In this document: positions 7,837-16,595 of the stretch, piece by piece | How the letters are laid out: the number at the start of each line of letters is the position of its first letter | Position numbering within the stretch: the first letter of the stretch is position 1 | Assembly: GCF_002192455.1 (NCBI RefSeq) | Contig: NZ_CP021744.1 | Coordinates: 3,316,001 to 3,380,000 of the forward strand | DNA length: 64,000 bases | Direction: 5' to 3' | Source: Streptomyces albireticuli | Lineage (GTDB): Bacteria; Actinomycetota; Actinomycetes; Streptomycetales; Streptomycetaceae | Position numbers and translations under genes: made by a program | The notes under the pieces: generated by a model | The model's database searches: none | What the model was told of the DNA's origin: nothing | The model's input: only the letters and a program-made list of their open reading frames with translations

Positions 7837-10800
7837 CTACTGCCTCGGGTAGTGCTTCAGGAAGAGCGAGGTGGCGGGGACATTCAAGCCATGGTTGACG
7901 CCCTGGCCGCCCGTGTAGGTCTTCGTCTCGTTACCCGCCCAGTCGGAGAGGGGCGTGCCCCCTTCCGCCAGGTGCTGGAAGGTGCTGGGGTCGGAGGACG
8001 ACGAGCCGAACTGGAAGACACCGTCGGACATCGAGTACGGCCGATAAAGTTCGTACGCTCCGCCCTGTTTTGTCTGCTTGGTGAGGACGTTGTGGAAGAA
8101 GGTGTTCTGCGGGCCGGAGCTTCCGGACCATTTGACCGCCTTGTTCCCCGCACTCCAGTAGATCGGCCACCACGTTCCGGCGTCACCGCCACCGCCTTCG
8201 CCACCGCAGTTGACGGAGCAGCGGGAGGAGGCGTGTTCGTAGGGGACGTTCACCTTGTTGTTCTCGAAGAGGTTCCTGCGCTCCCAGCCGCCGTGCAGGT
8301 TGAGGTCGGAATCGAAGTCGTTCCCGATGGCCACGTTTCCGGAGGACGACCACTGGAAGGTGAAGTGCCGGAGGTTCCGGGTCGTGTTCGAGGCGTAGAG
8401 CGAGTCCCAGACACGGGAACCGCGCATATAGCCGTTTCCGCCCTTGCCCTTGTTCCAGGCACCGTCGAAGCGGTTGTTCTCGATCTGGAGGTTCTTGGCC
8501 ACCTCGGTCACCACCGGATGGGAGCCGACCATGTCGCCACGGACCCCGCGCACCCATGAGTTCGCCGCCCATTTGAAGACGATGCCGTGCATCGCGTACT
8601 CGGGGGCGATGTTCCCGTAGTTGTGGACCGGGCAGTTCGGCTTCGATGCCTCGCACTGCGGGTCGGCCTGGTATCTGCCACCACCGAGCTTGGGCATCCC
8701 GTCGAGCTTCTGGGTGAAGGAGAAGTCCTCGAACCCGACATCGGTGATCATCTTGAGCGGCGTCACCTTGCTCGGGTAGGGCCCCTTGGTGCCGTCCTCC
8801 AGCGGCGGGGAACCATCGGAGGTGGAATTGACCGGCAGGTCGAATTCCAGCGGCTTGTCGATGGTGACGGTGCCTCCGGCGGCATCGACGGAGGAGATGT
8901 TGAAGACCTGCTGACGCATATGCAGGTTCTCCAGCCGGCCGGCGTTGGCGGCCGTGTCGATCTGCTGGCTCTGGTAGAACTTCAGGCTGTTCGCGGCGCC
9001 GACCCACAGGAAGCCGCCGGGCTTGAACACCGACATGTTCGTCCCCGCCTTCAGGCGGATCACCTTGTCGCCCTGGCGCGCGGAGTAGTTCGCGTCCGCC
9101 GAGGAGCCGCTCAGCTCCACACCGGACTCCCAGTGCTGATTGACCGACCCCTCGAAGATGTCCCGGCGGTTCTCCGGCACCTTCGAGATGTCACCGCACA
9201 TCCTGAGGTGCTTGGCCGACACCTCCCGCGTCTGGACGCGGAACAGTCCGCGTCCGGGCCAGATCCACCCGCCCGTTCCGATGATCTCCCCCACCTTGCC
9301 GGGGCATTTGTAGGTCATCGAGCTCTGGTCCCACCGGGCACCCTTCTCGTCCAGGGTGTCGTACGCCGTGGCCGAATCCGGGCTGAACACCAGTCGGCTG
9401 GCGGCTCCCTGGCCTCGTATCACCAGGTACGAGGCGTCGACGGACAGCTGCTTGCTGACGTTGAGCTCCCCCGCGGGAAGCTCGATGACGGACAGCCTGC
9501 CGCGGTTCGCGCCCGGGGTGCAGTCGGTGCGGATGTGGTCGATGGCCTTCTGTAGGCCCGCCGTGTCGTCGGCGCCGTCATCGGGCGACACCCCGTACTT
9601 GCTCTTCAGGTCCGACGGGCTGATCCGGCAGCGCGGATCCTGGGTGCGGGCCGAGCTGCCCGGCAGCCGTTCGCCGCCCCGGTAGCCGGCCCCGCTCCAG
9701 TCCGGCAGTCCCCCGACCGGTCCCCGGCGGTTGCCCTTGGCGAAGACCTGGCTGGCGTCGTCGAGGGCGTCGGGGGAACCGCCGGGTCTGCCGGCGCACA
9801 CGGAGGTCACCGGAGTGGTGTCGTCGAGTTCGGCCACCGCCTTGGACAGGCAGGCCGAGAGCGCCCGCTGCCCGTAGTAGTTCGGGTGGATGCCCTCCTG
9901 CTGGTGGCCCTGCGCCGGCCAGCCGACGTCCTTGGTCCCTTCGAACAGATAGGGCACCCAGCGCACCCACTCGGCGCGCTCCGCGGCGAGCGGCCGGGCC
10001 AGGGTGTGGGAGGAGTCCGCCTGCTGGGCGGCCTTCCCGCACAGTTCGTGCCCCGCGAAGGCCTTTTGCAGGTCCAGGAAGGAGACCTTCGCCTGGCCGG
10101 CCGCCTCGCTCAGCATGGTGCTGATCCGGGGGATCACCGAATCGCGGGCCCAGTCGGAGTCCTGGTCGAGGAACGGGCAGCCGCCGTCGGCGTAGCGCCC
10201 GAAGGGCTTGGCCGACTTCTCCGGGTAGCGGTAGTCACCGCTCGCGGGCAGCGGGTTCGGGTAGGACTGGAGCACGATCCGGTAGCTGTCGTCACCCTGT
10301 CCGGCGGCGCGCATGGTCGTGCGGATCGCGTCGAGGGACTTGATCACATTGGCCTTCGTCGTCCCCAGGCCCTCGGCGAAACCCTGCTCCTTCGCGGCAC
10401 GGCATCCGTGGTTGTTCACGGACGGGTACAGGTAGGCCTTGGCGCACTCCTGGAGGATCTCGGCGAACTTCAGGTCGTTGCCGCCGATGGACAGGACGAT
10501 CAGGCCGACCTCGTGGTTGCCGGCGATCTCCCGCAGGGCCTCGACCTGGGGCCGCTGGCCCTTGAACGGCTCCGAGGTGACATGGGCGGTGGTCGCCCCC
10601 GAACAGGCGATGTTGAACCGTTTGGCCCCGGGGAACCTCGCCAGCTCGGCGCCGTGGATCTCCGCGGAGTCCGAGCGGTCGCAGACATAGGAGGTGCCGG
10701 CGTAGACCCGCTCCGGGTCGTGGCCGCACTTGCTCTCGTCCGCGTTGCAGTCGAAGGCCGCGCGGTCCGTGCCCCAGGCCGAACCGTCGGCATAGCTGTT

Positions 10801-11976
10801 GGCGTTGCCCGCCCAGCGCCCGGCCTCGCCGGAGATGTAGCTGTCGCCCATCGAGACGACGGCCCCCGGATTACCGCACGTGCCGGGGGGTGCCGCGGCG
10901 AGGGAACGGGAGGCGCGTGCGAACTGCTGGTAGACGGTAGGGGCGCTCCAGTTCAGGTCGCACACGGGAACGGCCACGGGGGCGAATCTCACCGGCCAGT
11001 GGTCGGAGCCGCCGTTCTTGCTGTTCACCGAGACCGCGAGGTTCGTCAGCGGTTCGCTGGAGACCATGAAGTCCAGCGGGAAGCCGGACAGCTGCGTGGC
11101 GACGGGGTAACCGTCCGGCTGACCGTTCCCGCTGGCGTAGTAGGTGGCGGGCCAGCCCTGCCGGAATGTCCAGGCGTTGCTGTTGAAGTCTCCCAGCGCC
11201 CGCCACGGCTGACCGGCCATCTGCTGGTTGATGGTGTTGATCAGGGCGACGGAATGCGGATTGGGGGTGTCGCCGGAGCGGATCGACGCCGCGTGGATGT
11301 CGAAGTACCACGTGCCGCCGACCCGCACACCGAGCGCGGGGCGCGACCGGATCCACTTATTGGGGTTCGGGCCGCCGTCGACCGCGGTGATGACCTTGAT
11401 GTCGTCGGGCCCGGCCAGCGGATTTCTCAGCCAGACCGCCATGGACTTCGCCGAATTCCGCTGCGCGTCCGGATCGACTTCGTCGTCGTCGGCGCCCCCG
11501 CTGCCCCAGTACTCCTTGTCCAGGATGTTCAGGTACACCAGGGTCCCCTTCCTCCTGGGCTCCCCTGGCTCACCCCGGCCCGCATCGCCCCAGCCCCCGA
11601 TGGAAAGCGCGTATTTCAGGCTGGGAAGGCCGGTCGCGGTCTTCGCGGCGTCGCCGCGATTGTTCAGAAGCTCGTGCGCCTCATAGCCCCTGGGCGGGGT
11701 GTTGACCTCCTGGAGCGCCAGGACGTCGGACTCCTTGGTGAGGGCGGACTGGATGTGATCCCATCGCGTGCCGCCCTGTGCGTTGAACGTGAGGGCTCTC
11801 GTCGTGACGTCGGCGACGGCATGGGCCTGAGCGGGCGTCAGCAGCACGGCGGCGGAGGCGAGCAGCACCAGACAGAGTGCCTGCGCCATCACCCCCGCCC
11901 ACTGCGGTTGTCCTCTACGTGGCGGTCTGTGCCACTGTCCGCGGCGGGAGACCGCCGCTGATATCGGTATGGACAA
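7837..11976 (-). CDS. Secreted three-domain protein: CdtB/DNase I-like nuclease, SGNH esterase, beta-helix
   Basis: The 1379-residue exoprotein starts at TTG 11976, where AAGAGGAG lies 8 nt upstream. Residues 1-53 look like a signal peptide (a stretch with RR, then LCLVLLASAAVLLTPAQAHA). Residues 54-340 form an endonuclease/exonuclease/phosphatase domain closest in pattern to CdtB, with catalytic positions LQE (E90), DIHA (H228), GDFN (D263, N265) and SDHWPV (D325, H326). Residues 370-715 form an SGNH hydrolase: GDSY (S379), CSGATT, GGND (N500) and GIHPN (H697). An Asp-loaded DGADDTAGLQKAID motif at about 800 opens a right-handed beta-helix to the C-terminus. All three active sites look intact. 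Activity and target are unknown. A neighbouring frame reads upstream to 12351 but is not protein-like. Confidence 0.88.
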   Translation of the reverse strand: MSIPISAAVSRRGQWHRPPRRGQPQWAGVMAQALCLVLLASAAVLLTPAQAHAVADVTTRALTFNAQGGTRWDHIQSALTKESDVLALQEVNTPPRGYEAHELLNNRGDAAKTATGLPSLKYALSIGGWGDAGRGEPGEPRRKGTLVYLNILDKEYWGSGGADDDEVDPDAQRNSAKSMAVWLRNPLAGPDDIKVITAVDGGPNPNKWIRSRPALGVRVGGTWYFDIHAASIRSGDTPNPHSVALINTINQQMAGQPWRALGDFNSNAWTFRQGWPATYYASGNGQPDGYPVATQLSGFPLDFMVSSEPLTNLAVSVNSKNGGSDHWPVRFAPVAVPVCDLNWSAPTVYQQFARASRSLAAAPPGTCGNPGAVVSMGDSYISGEAGRWAGNANSYADGSAWGTDRAAFDCNADESKCGHDPERVYAGTSYVCDRSDSAEIHGAELARFPGAKRFNIACSGATTAHVTSEPFKGQRPQVEALREIAGNHEVGLIVLSIGGNDLKFAEILQECAKAYLYPSVNNHGCRAAKEQGFAEGLGTTKANVIKSLDAIRTTMRAAGQGDDSYRIVLQSYPNPLPASGDYRYPEKSAKPFGRYADGGCPFLDQDSDWARDSVIPRISTMLSEAAGQAKVSFLDLQKAFAGHELCGKAAQQADSSHTLARPLAAERAEWVRWVPYLFEGTKDVGWPAQGHQQEGIHPNYYGQRALSACLSKAVAELDDTTPVTSVCAGRPGGSPDALDDASQVFAKGNRRGPVGGLPDWSGAGYRGGERLPGSSARTQDPRCRISPSDLKSKYGVSPDDGADDTAGLQKAIDHIRTDCTPGANRGRLSVIELPAGELNVSKQLSVDASYLVIRGQGAASRLVFSPDSATAYDTLDEKGARWDQSSMTYKCPGKVGEIIGTGGWIWPGRGLFRVQTREVSAKHLRMCGDISKVPENRRDIFEGSVNQHWESGVELSGSSADANYSARQGDKVIRLKAGTNMSVFKPGGFLWVGAANSLKFYQSQQIDTAANAGRLENLHMRQQVFNISSVDAAGGTVTIDKPLEFDLPVNSTSDGSPPLEDGTKGPYPSKVTPLKMITDVGFEDFSFTQKLDGMPKLGGGRYQADPQCEASKPNCPVHNYGNIAPEYAMHGIVFKWAANSWVRGVRGDMVGSHPVVTEVAKNLQIENNRFDGAWNKGKGGNGYMRGSRVWDSLYASNTTRNLRHFTFQWSSSGNVAIGNDFDSDLNLHGGWERRNLFENNKVNVPYEHASSRCSVNCGGEGGGGDAGTWWPIYWSAGNKAVKWSGSSGPQNTFFHNVLTKQTKQGGAYELYRPYSMSDGVFQFGSSSSDPSTFQHLAEGGTPLSDWAGNETKTYTGGQGVNHGLNVPATSLFLKHYPRQ

Positions 11977-11984
11977 GTGCCCGA

Positions 11985-12050
11985 CTCCTCTTGGGTCTGG
12001 TCGCGCGCGCGATATTAAAAAATACTTAAAGTGTGGATAAAGTAGCAGCT
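11985..12050 (-). promoter_or_regulatory. AT-rich promoter region of the three-domain exoprotein
   Basis: The segment around 12010-12050 includes a run of A/T (TATTAAAAAATACTTAAAG) that is very unusual in this genome. It lies 35-75 nt upstream of the TTG start, where a promoter is expected. No exact -10/-35 pair can be assigned with confidence. The next gene upstream ends at 12126. Confidence 0.45.
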
Positions 12051-12125
12051 TGCGCACGCCGCCCGGAGTGACCTGCCGAGGAAGCGGATCGCCTCCCGTC
12101 CAGGGCACCTCGGCCCCTTCCTCAC

Positions 12126-13286
12126 CTAGGGCGCTTCGGACCCCTCGGTCCCGCTCTCCGGCGCCTCCCCCACCTGCTGCCGGAGACCCGCCCCCGCGGA
12201 CCGCCTGATCTCGTCGAGCAGCCGGTGCACGCGCACGCCCTCCTCGAACCCGGGCGTCGTCCGCGCGCCCGTACGCAGGTCCGAGGCGATACGCCCGTAC
12301 ATCTGCGCCACGTTGAACCCCTCGGCCCCGAGCGGCATCCCCGCCGCCCACCGGTGCCGCCGCGGAACGGGCATCTCCCGCTGCGCGCTGTCCACCACTT
12401 GGCTGCCGAGCAGCCGCAGTTCACCTGTCCGGACGCCCGCCGCGCTGTTCGGCCCGACGGAGACGAGGGCCAGGTCACCCCGCGTACCGGAGATCTCCAA
12501 CCGGGTGCGGGCCTCGGAGACCTTCGCGCCGTGGATGTGGGCCGACACGACCACGCCGTCGGCGAGCGTCCCGTTCAGGAGCAGGTGGTCGGGGCTGGTC
12601 ACCTCCACCGTGGCGCCGGTCCCGGCGACGGTACGGACCGGTGTCCGCACCGACAGGCCGGCGGACAGCTCGGTGAAGTCGCCGAGTACGTACTGGAGCG
12701 CGTCGAGGGTGTGCCCGCCCGCGACCTCCAGGAGTCCGGCGCCGTTGCGCCGGTCGAGGGTGTACGCCGCCCAGGCCGGGACCTGTCCCGCCGCGCCGGT
12801 GCCGAGCGCCGAGTAGACGGTCGCCGAAGTCACCCGCCCCACGTAACCGTCGGCGATCAGCTCGCGCGCACGGCCGATCGCGGGGGCGTACCGCGCCTGG
12901 AGCCCGATCGTGTGATGGACGCCCGCCTCGCGCGCGGACTCCGCGAGCGCGACGGCCTCCTCGGTCGTACGGCCCAGGGGCCACTCGCAGTGGACGTGCT
13001 TGCCGGCGGCGAGCGCGGCCCGGACCGGTTCGGCGTGGGCGGGCACCTCGACGGTGACGGCGACGAGATCCACGTCGGGGTGTTCGGCGAGCTGTCGCGC
13101 GTCATCGAACGCGTGCGCGGCGCCGAACCGGTGCGCCGCCGCGCGGGCGCTCTCCGGGCTCCTGGCGGCGACCGCGCTGATCTCGAAGTCCGGTAACGCC
13201 CGCAGGGCCGGCAGGTGCGCTCGTAGCGCCCAGCCCCGCTCCGCGTCGGCACCGATGATGCCCACGCGTATCTTCTTGGCTTCCAT
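12126..13286 (-). CDS. Gfo/Idh/MocA-family oxidoreductase (Gal80-like)
   Basis: The 386-residue protein has an N-terminal Rossmann domain (IRVGIIGADAERGWALRAHLPAL) and the conserved GKHVHCEWPLGRTTEEA at about residue 93, where the family's EKP lysine is replaced (EWP). An alpha/beta substrate domain follows, containing EVAGGHTLDALQYVLG. Loss of the EKP Lys and the EVAGGH motif are seen in Gal80-like members, some of which bind NAD without classical dehydrogenase activity. A GAGGGG site precedes ATG 13286. It is divergent from a TetR regulator with shared operators, so it is likely that regulator's target. Confidence 0.85.
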   Translation of the reverse strand: MEAKKIRVGIIGADAERGWALRAHLPALRALPDFEISAVAARSPESARAAAHRFGAAHAFDDARQLAEHPDVDLVAVTVEVPAHAEPVRAALAAGKHVHCEWPLGRTTEEAVALAESAREAGVHHTIGLQARYAPAIGRARELIADGYVGRVTSATVYSALGTGAAGQVPAWAAYTLDRRNGAGLLEVAGGHTLDALQYVLGDFTELSAGLSVRTPVRTVAGTGATVEVTSPDHLLLNGTLADGVVVSAHIHGAKVSEARTRLEISGTRGDLALVSVGPNSAAGVRTGELRLLGSQVVDSAQREMPVPRRHRWAAGMPLGAEGFNVAQMYGRIASDLRTGARTTPGFEEGVRVHRLLDEIRRSAGAGLRQQVGEAPESGTEGSEAP

Positions 13287-13313
13287 TGCCCCTCATCCCC
13301 CTCCCCCAACAAG

Positions 13314-13374
13314 CGGACAGGTCTTGTCCGTTTGGGTACCGGCTCACCCTAGCTAAGCGGACAAGATCGGTCCA
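13314..13374. promoter_or_regulatory. Two related operators between the oxidoreductase and tetR genes
   Basis: CGGACA-GGTCT-TGTCCG (13314-13330) is a perfect palindrome. CGGACA-AGATC-GGTCCA (13358-13374) is an imperfect second copy. Their starts are 44 bp apart, about four helical turns. They lie between the two divergent starts, which suits autoregulation by the TetR protein. Confidence 0.6.
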
Positions 13375-13395
13375 GATGTTGGGTAGGGTCGTTCC

Positions 13396-14100
13396 ATGAC
13401 CCCACCCGGCGACGCCGCCGACCACTTGCTCGATCGCCTGCCCGACCACTTGCTCGTAGACGCCTCCGGGCGCGTCCCTCGCGCCGACGCCCGCCGCAAC
13501 GCCGAACGGCTCGTCTCGGCGGCCCGGGTGGCCGTCGCGGAGGTCGGCGTGAGCGTCTCCGCACACGAGATCGCCCGCCGCGCGGGCGTCGGCGTCGGCA
13601 CGTTCTACCGGCGGGTCCCGTCCCTGGAGGCGCTGCTCCGCACGGTGCTCGACGAGGTGCTCGACGACATCCTGACCGTGGGCGACCGGGCCCTGGAGGA
13701 CCCGGACCCCTGGAGCGGCCTGGCCACGTTCGCCACCGCGTACGTGGGCCTGCGCACGGAGAGCTGCGGCATCGGCGAGGCCCTGGGCGGAGCGTGCGGC
13801 GACGCCCTCGCCCCGCGCCTGGCGGAGCTCCGGGAGCTCGTCCGGCGCCTGGTCGAACGCGCCCAGGAGGCCGGGGCCATGCGGGCGGACGTGCCGTGGC
13901 AGGACGTCCCGTTCCTCCTCGCGGCGGCGTCGACGAGCGCCCGTACGCTGGACATCCGGGCGGGCGACCGGCAGTGGGAGCGGAACCTTCGGGTGGTGCT
14001 GGACGGGCTGCGGTCGCGTCAGGCGGGGCCGCTGCCGGGACCGCTGCCGGGGAGGGCACCGGAGGCCGACAGGACCGGCGGCCCGGCTTCCGGCAGCTGA
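13396..14100 (+). CDS. TetR-family transcriptional regulator
   Basis: The 234-residue protein begins with about 30 residues of extension. The HTH (about residues 37-80) contains RNAERLVSAARVAVAEVG and then SAHEIARRAGVGVGTFYRRVPSLEALL, the standard TetR recognition helix. The C-terminal ligand domain ends in a Pro/Gly-rich tail. It is divergent from the Gfo/Idh/MocA gene across 109 bp with two palindromes. Its last 82 nt overlap the 3' end of the convergent downstream gene. Confidence 0.88.
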   Translation: MTPPGDAADHLLDRLPDHLLVDASGRVPRADARRNAERLVSAARVAVAEVGVSVSAHEIARRAGVGVGTFYRRVPSLEALLRTVLDEVLDDILTVGDRALEDPDPWSGLATFATAYVGLRTESCGIGEALGGACGDALAPRLAELRELVRRLVERAQEAGAMRADVPWQDVPFLLAAASTSARTLDIRAGDRQWERNLRVVLDGLRSRQAGPLPGPLPGRAPEADRTGGPASGS

Positions 14101-14978
14101 AGCCAAGCTCGCCGCAGGGACCCCGCGGCCTCCCGCGCCTCGGCCGCCTCCCGGCGGCAGTCCCGGCACCTGGTCTCGTCCGCCACCGGCCGGAACACCC
14201 GCGCGCAGCCGCCCGCGCAGTTCCGCAGCGGCTGCGGGGCGGGCGGCGGCGCGGTCGCCTGAGCGGCGAAGGACGCGACGTCCGGCATCTTGCGGATCAG
14301 GCGGTTCCTGATCAGGGCCACGGGTGAGTGCACGCGGTCGGGAAGCCCGTCCGTGAGGGCTTCGCGCAGGTCCTTGACCGTGGCGCCGCGCAGGAGCCAT
14401 TCCCCGGCGAGGGCGGCGAGTTGCTGCACGTCACGTCCGGTGAGCCGGAGCCTGCGGTCGCGGTGGGACACGGACGCGATCACCAGGCCGCCGCGTTCGA
14501 TCAGGGGGTGCCGGACGCCGTCCGTCGCCGTCACCGCCGGCTCCGGGGAGGGCTGGGAGGGAGGGTTTTCCGTGTTCTCCTGAGTGTTGTGTGGGTGATG
14601 ACCGACGGACGGAGGTGTCGGCTGACCGACGGCCGGTACGTCGACCGCCGGGCGGACCCCGTCCCGTAAGCACAGGGCTTCCTCGGCGGACAGCGGCACG
14701 TTCGACACCAACTGCGTCGTCGCCCACCGGCCGCGCGCGCTCTGACGGCGCCACTCGTGTACGTAGCCCTCCGCGATCAGCTCCCGCTTGGCGCGGATGA
14801 AGGCGTTCTTGATACCTGCCTGGGCCGCCGTCTCCGACAAAGAGGTGTCGGCGTCACCCGGCAGCGACAACTGCCAGGTGAGGAGACGAACGGCCGCCGC
14901 CGACAGGCGTGGGTGGCGAAGGATGTCGTTGGGAACTTGGGAGAAGAATCGCTCGGGGGCGATAACATGCCGAAGCAT
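14019..14978 (-). CDS. Winged-helix protein with C-terminal zinc-finger motif
   Basis: The 319-residue product starts MLRHVIAPERFF at ATG 14978 with AAGGAG 9 nt upstream. An N-terminal winged helix (about residues 15-75, RLSAAAVRLLTWQLSLPGDADTS onward) resembles replication-initiator and MarR-like folds and is a common Streptomyces protein type. A Pro/Ser-rich linker follows, then a second helical region and a Cys cluster (CAGGCARVF...CRDCRRE) that probably binds zinc. Function is not known; DNA binding is inferred. Its 3' end overlaps the tetR coding end by 82 nt on the opposite strand. Confidence 0.7.
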   Translation of the reverse strand: MLRHVIAPERFFSQVPNDILRHPRLSAAAVRLLTWQLSLPGDADTSLSETAAQAGIKNAFIRAKRELIAEGYVHEWRRQSARGRWATTQLVSNVPLSAEEALCLRDGVRPAVDVPAVGQPTPPSVGHHPHNTQENTENPPSQPSPEPAVTATDGVRHPLIERGGLVIASVSHRDRRLRLTGRDVQQLAALAGEWLLRGATVKDLREALTDGLPDRVHSPVALIRNRLIRKMPDVASFAAQATAPPPAPQPLRNCAGGCARVFRPVADETRCRDCRREAAEAREAAGSLRRAWLQLPEAGPPVLSASGALPGSGPGSGPA

Positions 14979-15009
14979 CTCGGGGGACTCCTTGGGCCCT
15001 CGCGGTGAA

Positions 15010-15044
15010 GGCCCCCGACCGGTGGTTGCACACCGTCGGGGGCC
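15010..15044 (-). promoter_or_regulatory. Strong hairpin in the 5' leader of the winged-helix gene
   Basis: GGCCCCCGAC and GTCGGGGGCC arms (10-bp stem, with inner CGGTG/CACCG pairing) lie 32-66 nt upstream of ATG 14978. There is no U-tract, so it may be a leader attenuator or mRNA-stabilising hairpin rather than a terminator. Confidence 0.45.
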
Positions 15045-15249
15045 GCCTTCGTTTCGCAACGAGGCAGCAGACTCCAGGCCACCGTATCGCGAGCGAGCGA
15101 GGCCCTGCGGTACACGAAACCCGTACCTATGTACGAAGTTGTAGCCGCCGACCGACCACACTCCCGGACCCTGCCGTTCGCCACCCGAAAATCTTTCCGG
15201 GATTTCTGTTATCCGCTTCCGGCCCCCGCGTCTCCTGAGTGACAGCCCA

Positions 15250-16194
15250 ATGCTCGGCAGATTCGAACCGGAACCGGAAGTGATCCTCGTGAACCATGAG
15301 CCCACGACCTCGACGCCCGACCGCTCGCGCCGCCGGAGCAAGCGGCCCCGCCGGGCGGCCGTGGTGACCGGAGCGGTCGCCCTCATAGCCATCGCGGGCG
15401 GTGGCTACGGCGTGGCCCAGTCCCTGGGCGGCGGCGGTGGCGAGTCCGACCGGGCCGCCGGGTCCACCTCCGTCCAGGCCGCGGACCGGGCACCGGGACA
15501 GCCCGGCGTGCCGACGCCCGACGGGTCGGCCCCGGCGTCGGCCGCGCCGAGCAGCGCCTCACCGAGCGCGAGCAAGGCCGCGGACAAGAAGCCCGGCGAG
15601 AAGGCGTCCGACAAGCCGGCGAAGACGGACGGAAAGTCCGACGGCAAGGCCGGGGGCGATGCGGGGACCGACGCGAAGTCGAAGTCCGACACGACCTCCG
15701 ACACCACCACGACCGGCTCCGCCTCCAAGGCCGACACCCCCGCCGGCACCAAGCCCGCCCGTAAGGCCCCCGCTGCGGCCGCCCCCGCCGGCGGTGGCGG
15801 CGGCAAGAACGGCTCGCACGTCCAGCAGGTGGTGGACATGGTCAACGCCGAGCGCGCCAAGCACGGCTGCTCGGCCGTAACGGTCAACGCGAAGCTCACG
15901 GCGGCCGCGCAGGGCCACTCCGACGACATGGCCGCCCGCGACTACTACGCCCACACCAGCCCCGAGGGCAAGGGCCCCGGCGACCGCATCACGGCGGCTG
16001 GATACCGCTGGAGCACGTACGGCGAGAACATCTTCAAGAGCCCCAAGGACGCCCGCACGGCGATGGACGGCTGGATGAAGAGCCAGGGCCACCGCGACAA
16101 CATCCTCAACTGCTCGTTCAAGGAGATCGGCGTGGGCGTCAACTTCAGCGCCAACGGTCCCTGGTGGACGCAGAACTTCGGCGCGTCTTCCTGA
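15250..16194 (+). CDS. Secreted CAP-domain (SCP/PR-1-like) protein
   Basis: The 314-residue protein has a basic N-terminus (RSRRRSKRPRR), a membrane or signal segment (AAVVTGAVALIAIAGGGYGV), a Lys/Asp/Ala/Pro-rich linker of about 120 residues, and a CAP domain (about 190-314). The CAP motifs include VDMVNAERAKHGC, DDMAARDYYAHTSPEG, YGENIFKSP and GWMKSQGHRDNILNCSFKEIGVGV. Bacterial CAP proteins are exported, but their enzymatic role is unsettled. ATG 15250 has a weak ribosome site; GTG 15292 is an alternative that keeps the signal segment. Confidence 0.85.
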   Translation: MLGRFEPEPEVILVNHEPTTSTPDRSRRRSKRPRRAAVVTGAVALIAIAGGGYGVAQSLGGGGGESDRAAGSTSVQAADRAPGQPGVPTPDGSAPASAAPSSASPSASKAADKKPGEKASDKPAKTDGKSDGKAGGDAGTDAKSKSDTTSDTTTTGSASKADTPAGTKPARKAPAAAAPAGGGGGKNGSHVQQVVDMVNAERAKHGCSAVTVNAKLTAAAQGHSDDMAARDYYAHTSPEGKGPGDRITAAGYRWSTYGENIFKSPKDARTAMDGWMKSQGHRDNILNCSFKEIGVGVNFSANGPWWTQNFGASS

Positions 16195-16455
16195 CGCGAC
16201 GCCCAGACCCGGGGAGCGGGCAAGCGCCCCTCCCCGCCCACTGCGGCACCCGGGGCCCCGACCCGTTCGGGCGTACTGCGGTCACCAAAGCAGTGCGTCC
16301 GCACGACACCGGCGCTAAACTCATGTCCGCCTGGCCGCGCAGTCGGCCGGGTGTACGGGCTCCCGGCCCGGCCAAGTTTTACCGGTAGCCCGCACGAAGG
16401 CGGCCCCCGCCACGGACCCGACCGTCCGCAACGAGGGCCTCGGAGGATGCTTGGG
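16195..16455. other. Intergenic region without a supportable gene
   Basis: The first 60 bases after the CAP gene contain GC-rich partial inverted repeats that may terminate transcription. The rest shows open frames in several registers but no protein-like composition or ribosome site. A TAAACT hexamer near 16315 could be a -10 element. Confidence 0.4.
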
Positions 16456-16482
16456 CCGGAGGCTAGCTTTCCTAGCCTCCGG
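16456..16482 (-). terminator. Perfect 11-bp hairpin closing a small-ORF cluster
   Basis: CCGGAGGCTAG and CTAGCCTCCGG pair perfectly around a 5-nt loop. The hairpin begins 1 nt after the stop of the 28-residue ORF on the minus strand. No U-run follows, which is common for Streptomyces terminators. Confidence 0.55.
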
Positions 16483-16569
16483 TCAGCGCCGTCGCATCCA
16501 CCTCCACAGTTCTCGGATCACCGCAGCGATCCGTTCCCGCAGAGGCTTTTTCCGGTGGCGACCCACCAT
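16483..16569 (-). CDS. Possible 28-residue cationic peptide
   Basis: ATG 16569 is preceded by GAAAGGGGGG at good spacing. The product is MVGRHRKKPL followed by an amphipathic stretch (RERIAAVIRELWRWMRRR), with about 11 Arg/Lys in 28 residues and three Trp/Met at one end. The stop lies directly before a perfect hairpin. I recognise no family. A membrane-active or nucleic-acid-binding peptide is possible, and so is a chance ORF. Confidence 0.35.
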   Translation of the reverse strand: MVGRHRKKPLRERIAAVIRELWRWMRRR

Positions 16570-16595
16570 AGGGGCGCCCCCCTTTCAGCGCGCGG

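Noticed and set aside
11977..12351. N-terminal extension of the fusion protein to 12351
   Set aside because: The extra 125 residues read as an antisense shadow of the oxidoreductase gene, and a strong ribosome site marks TTG 11976.
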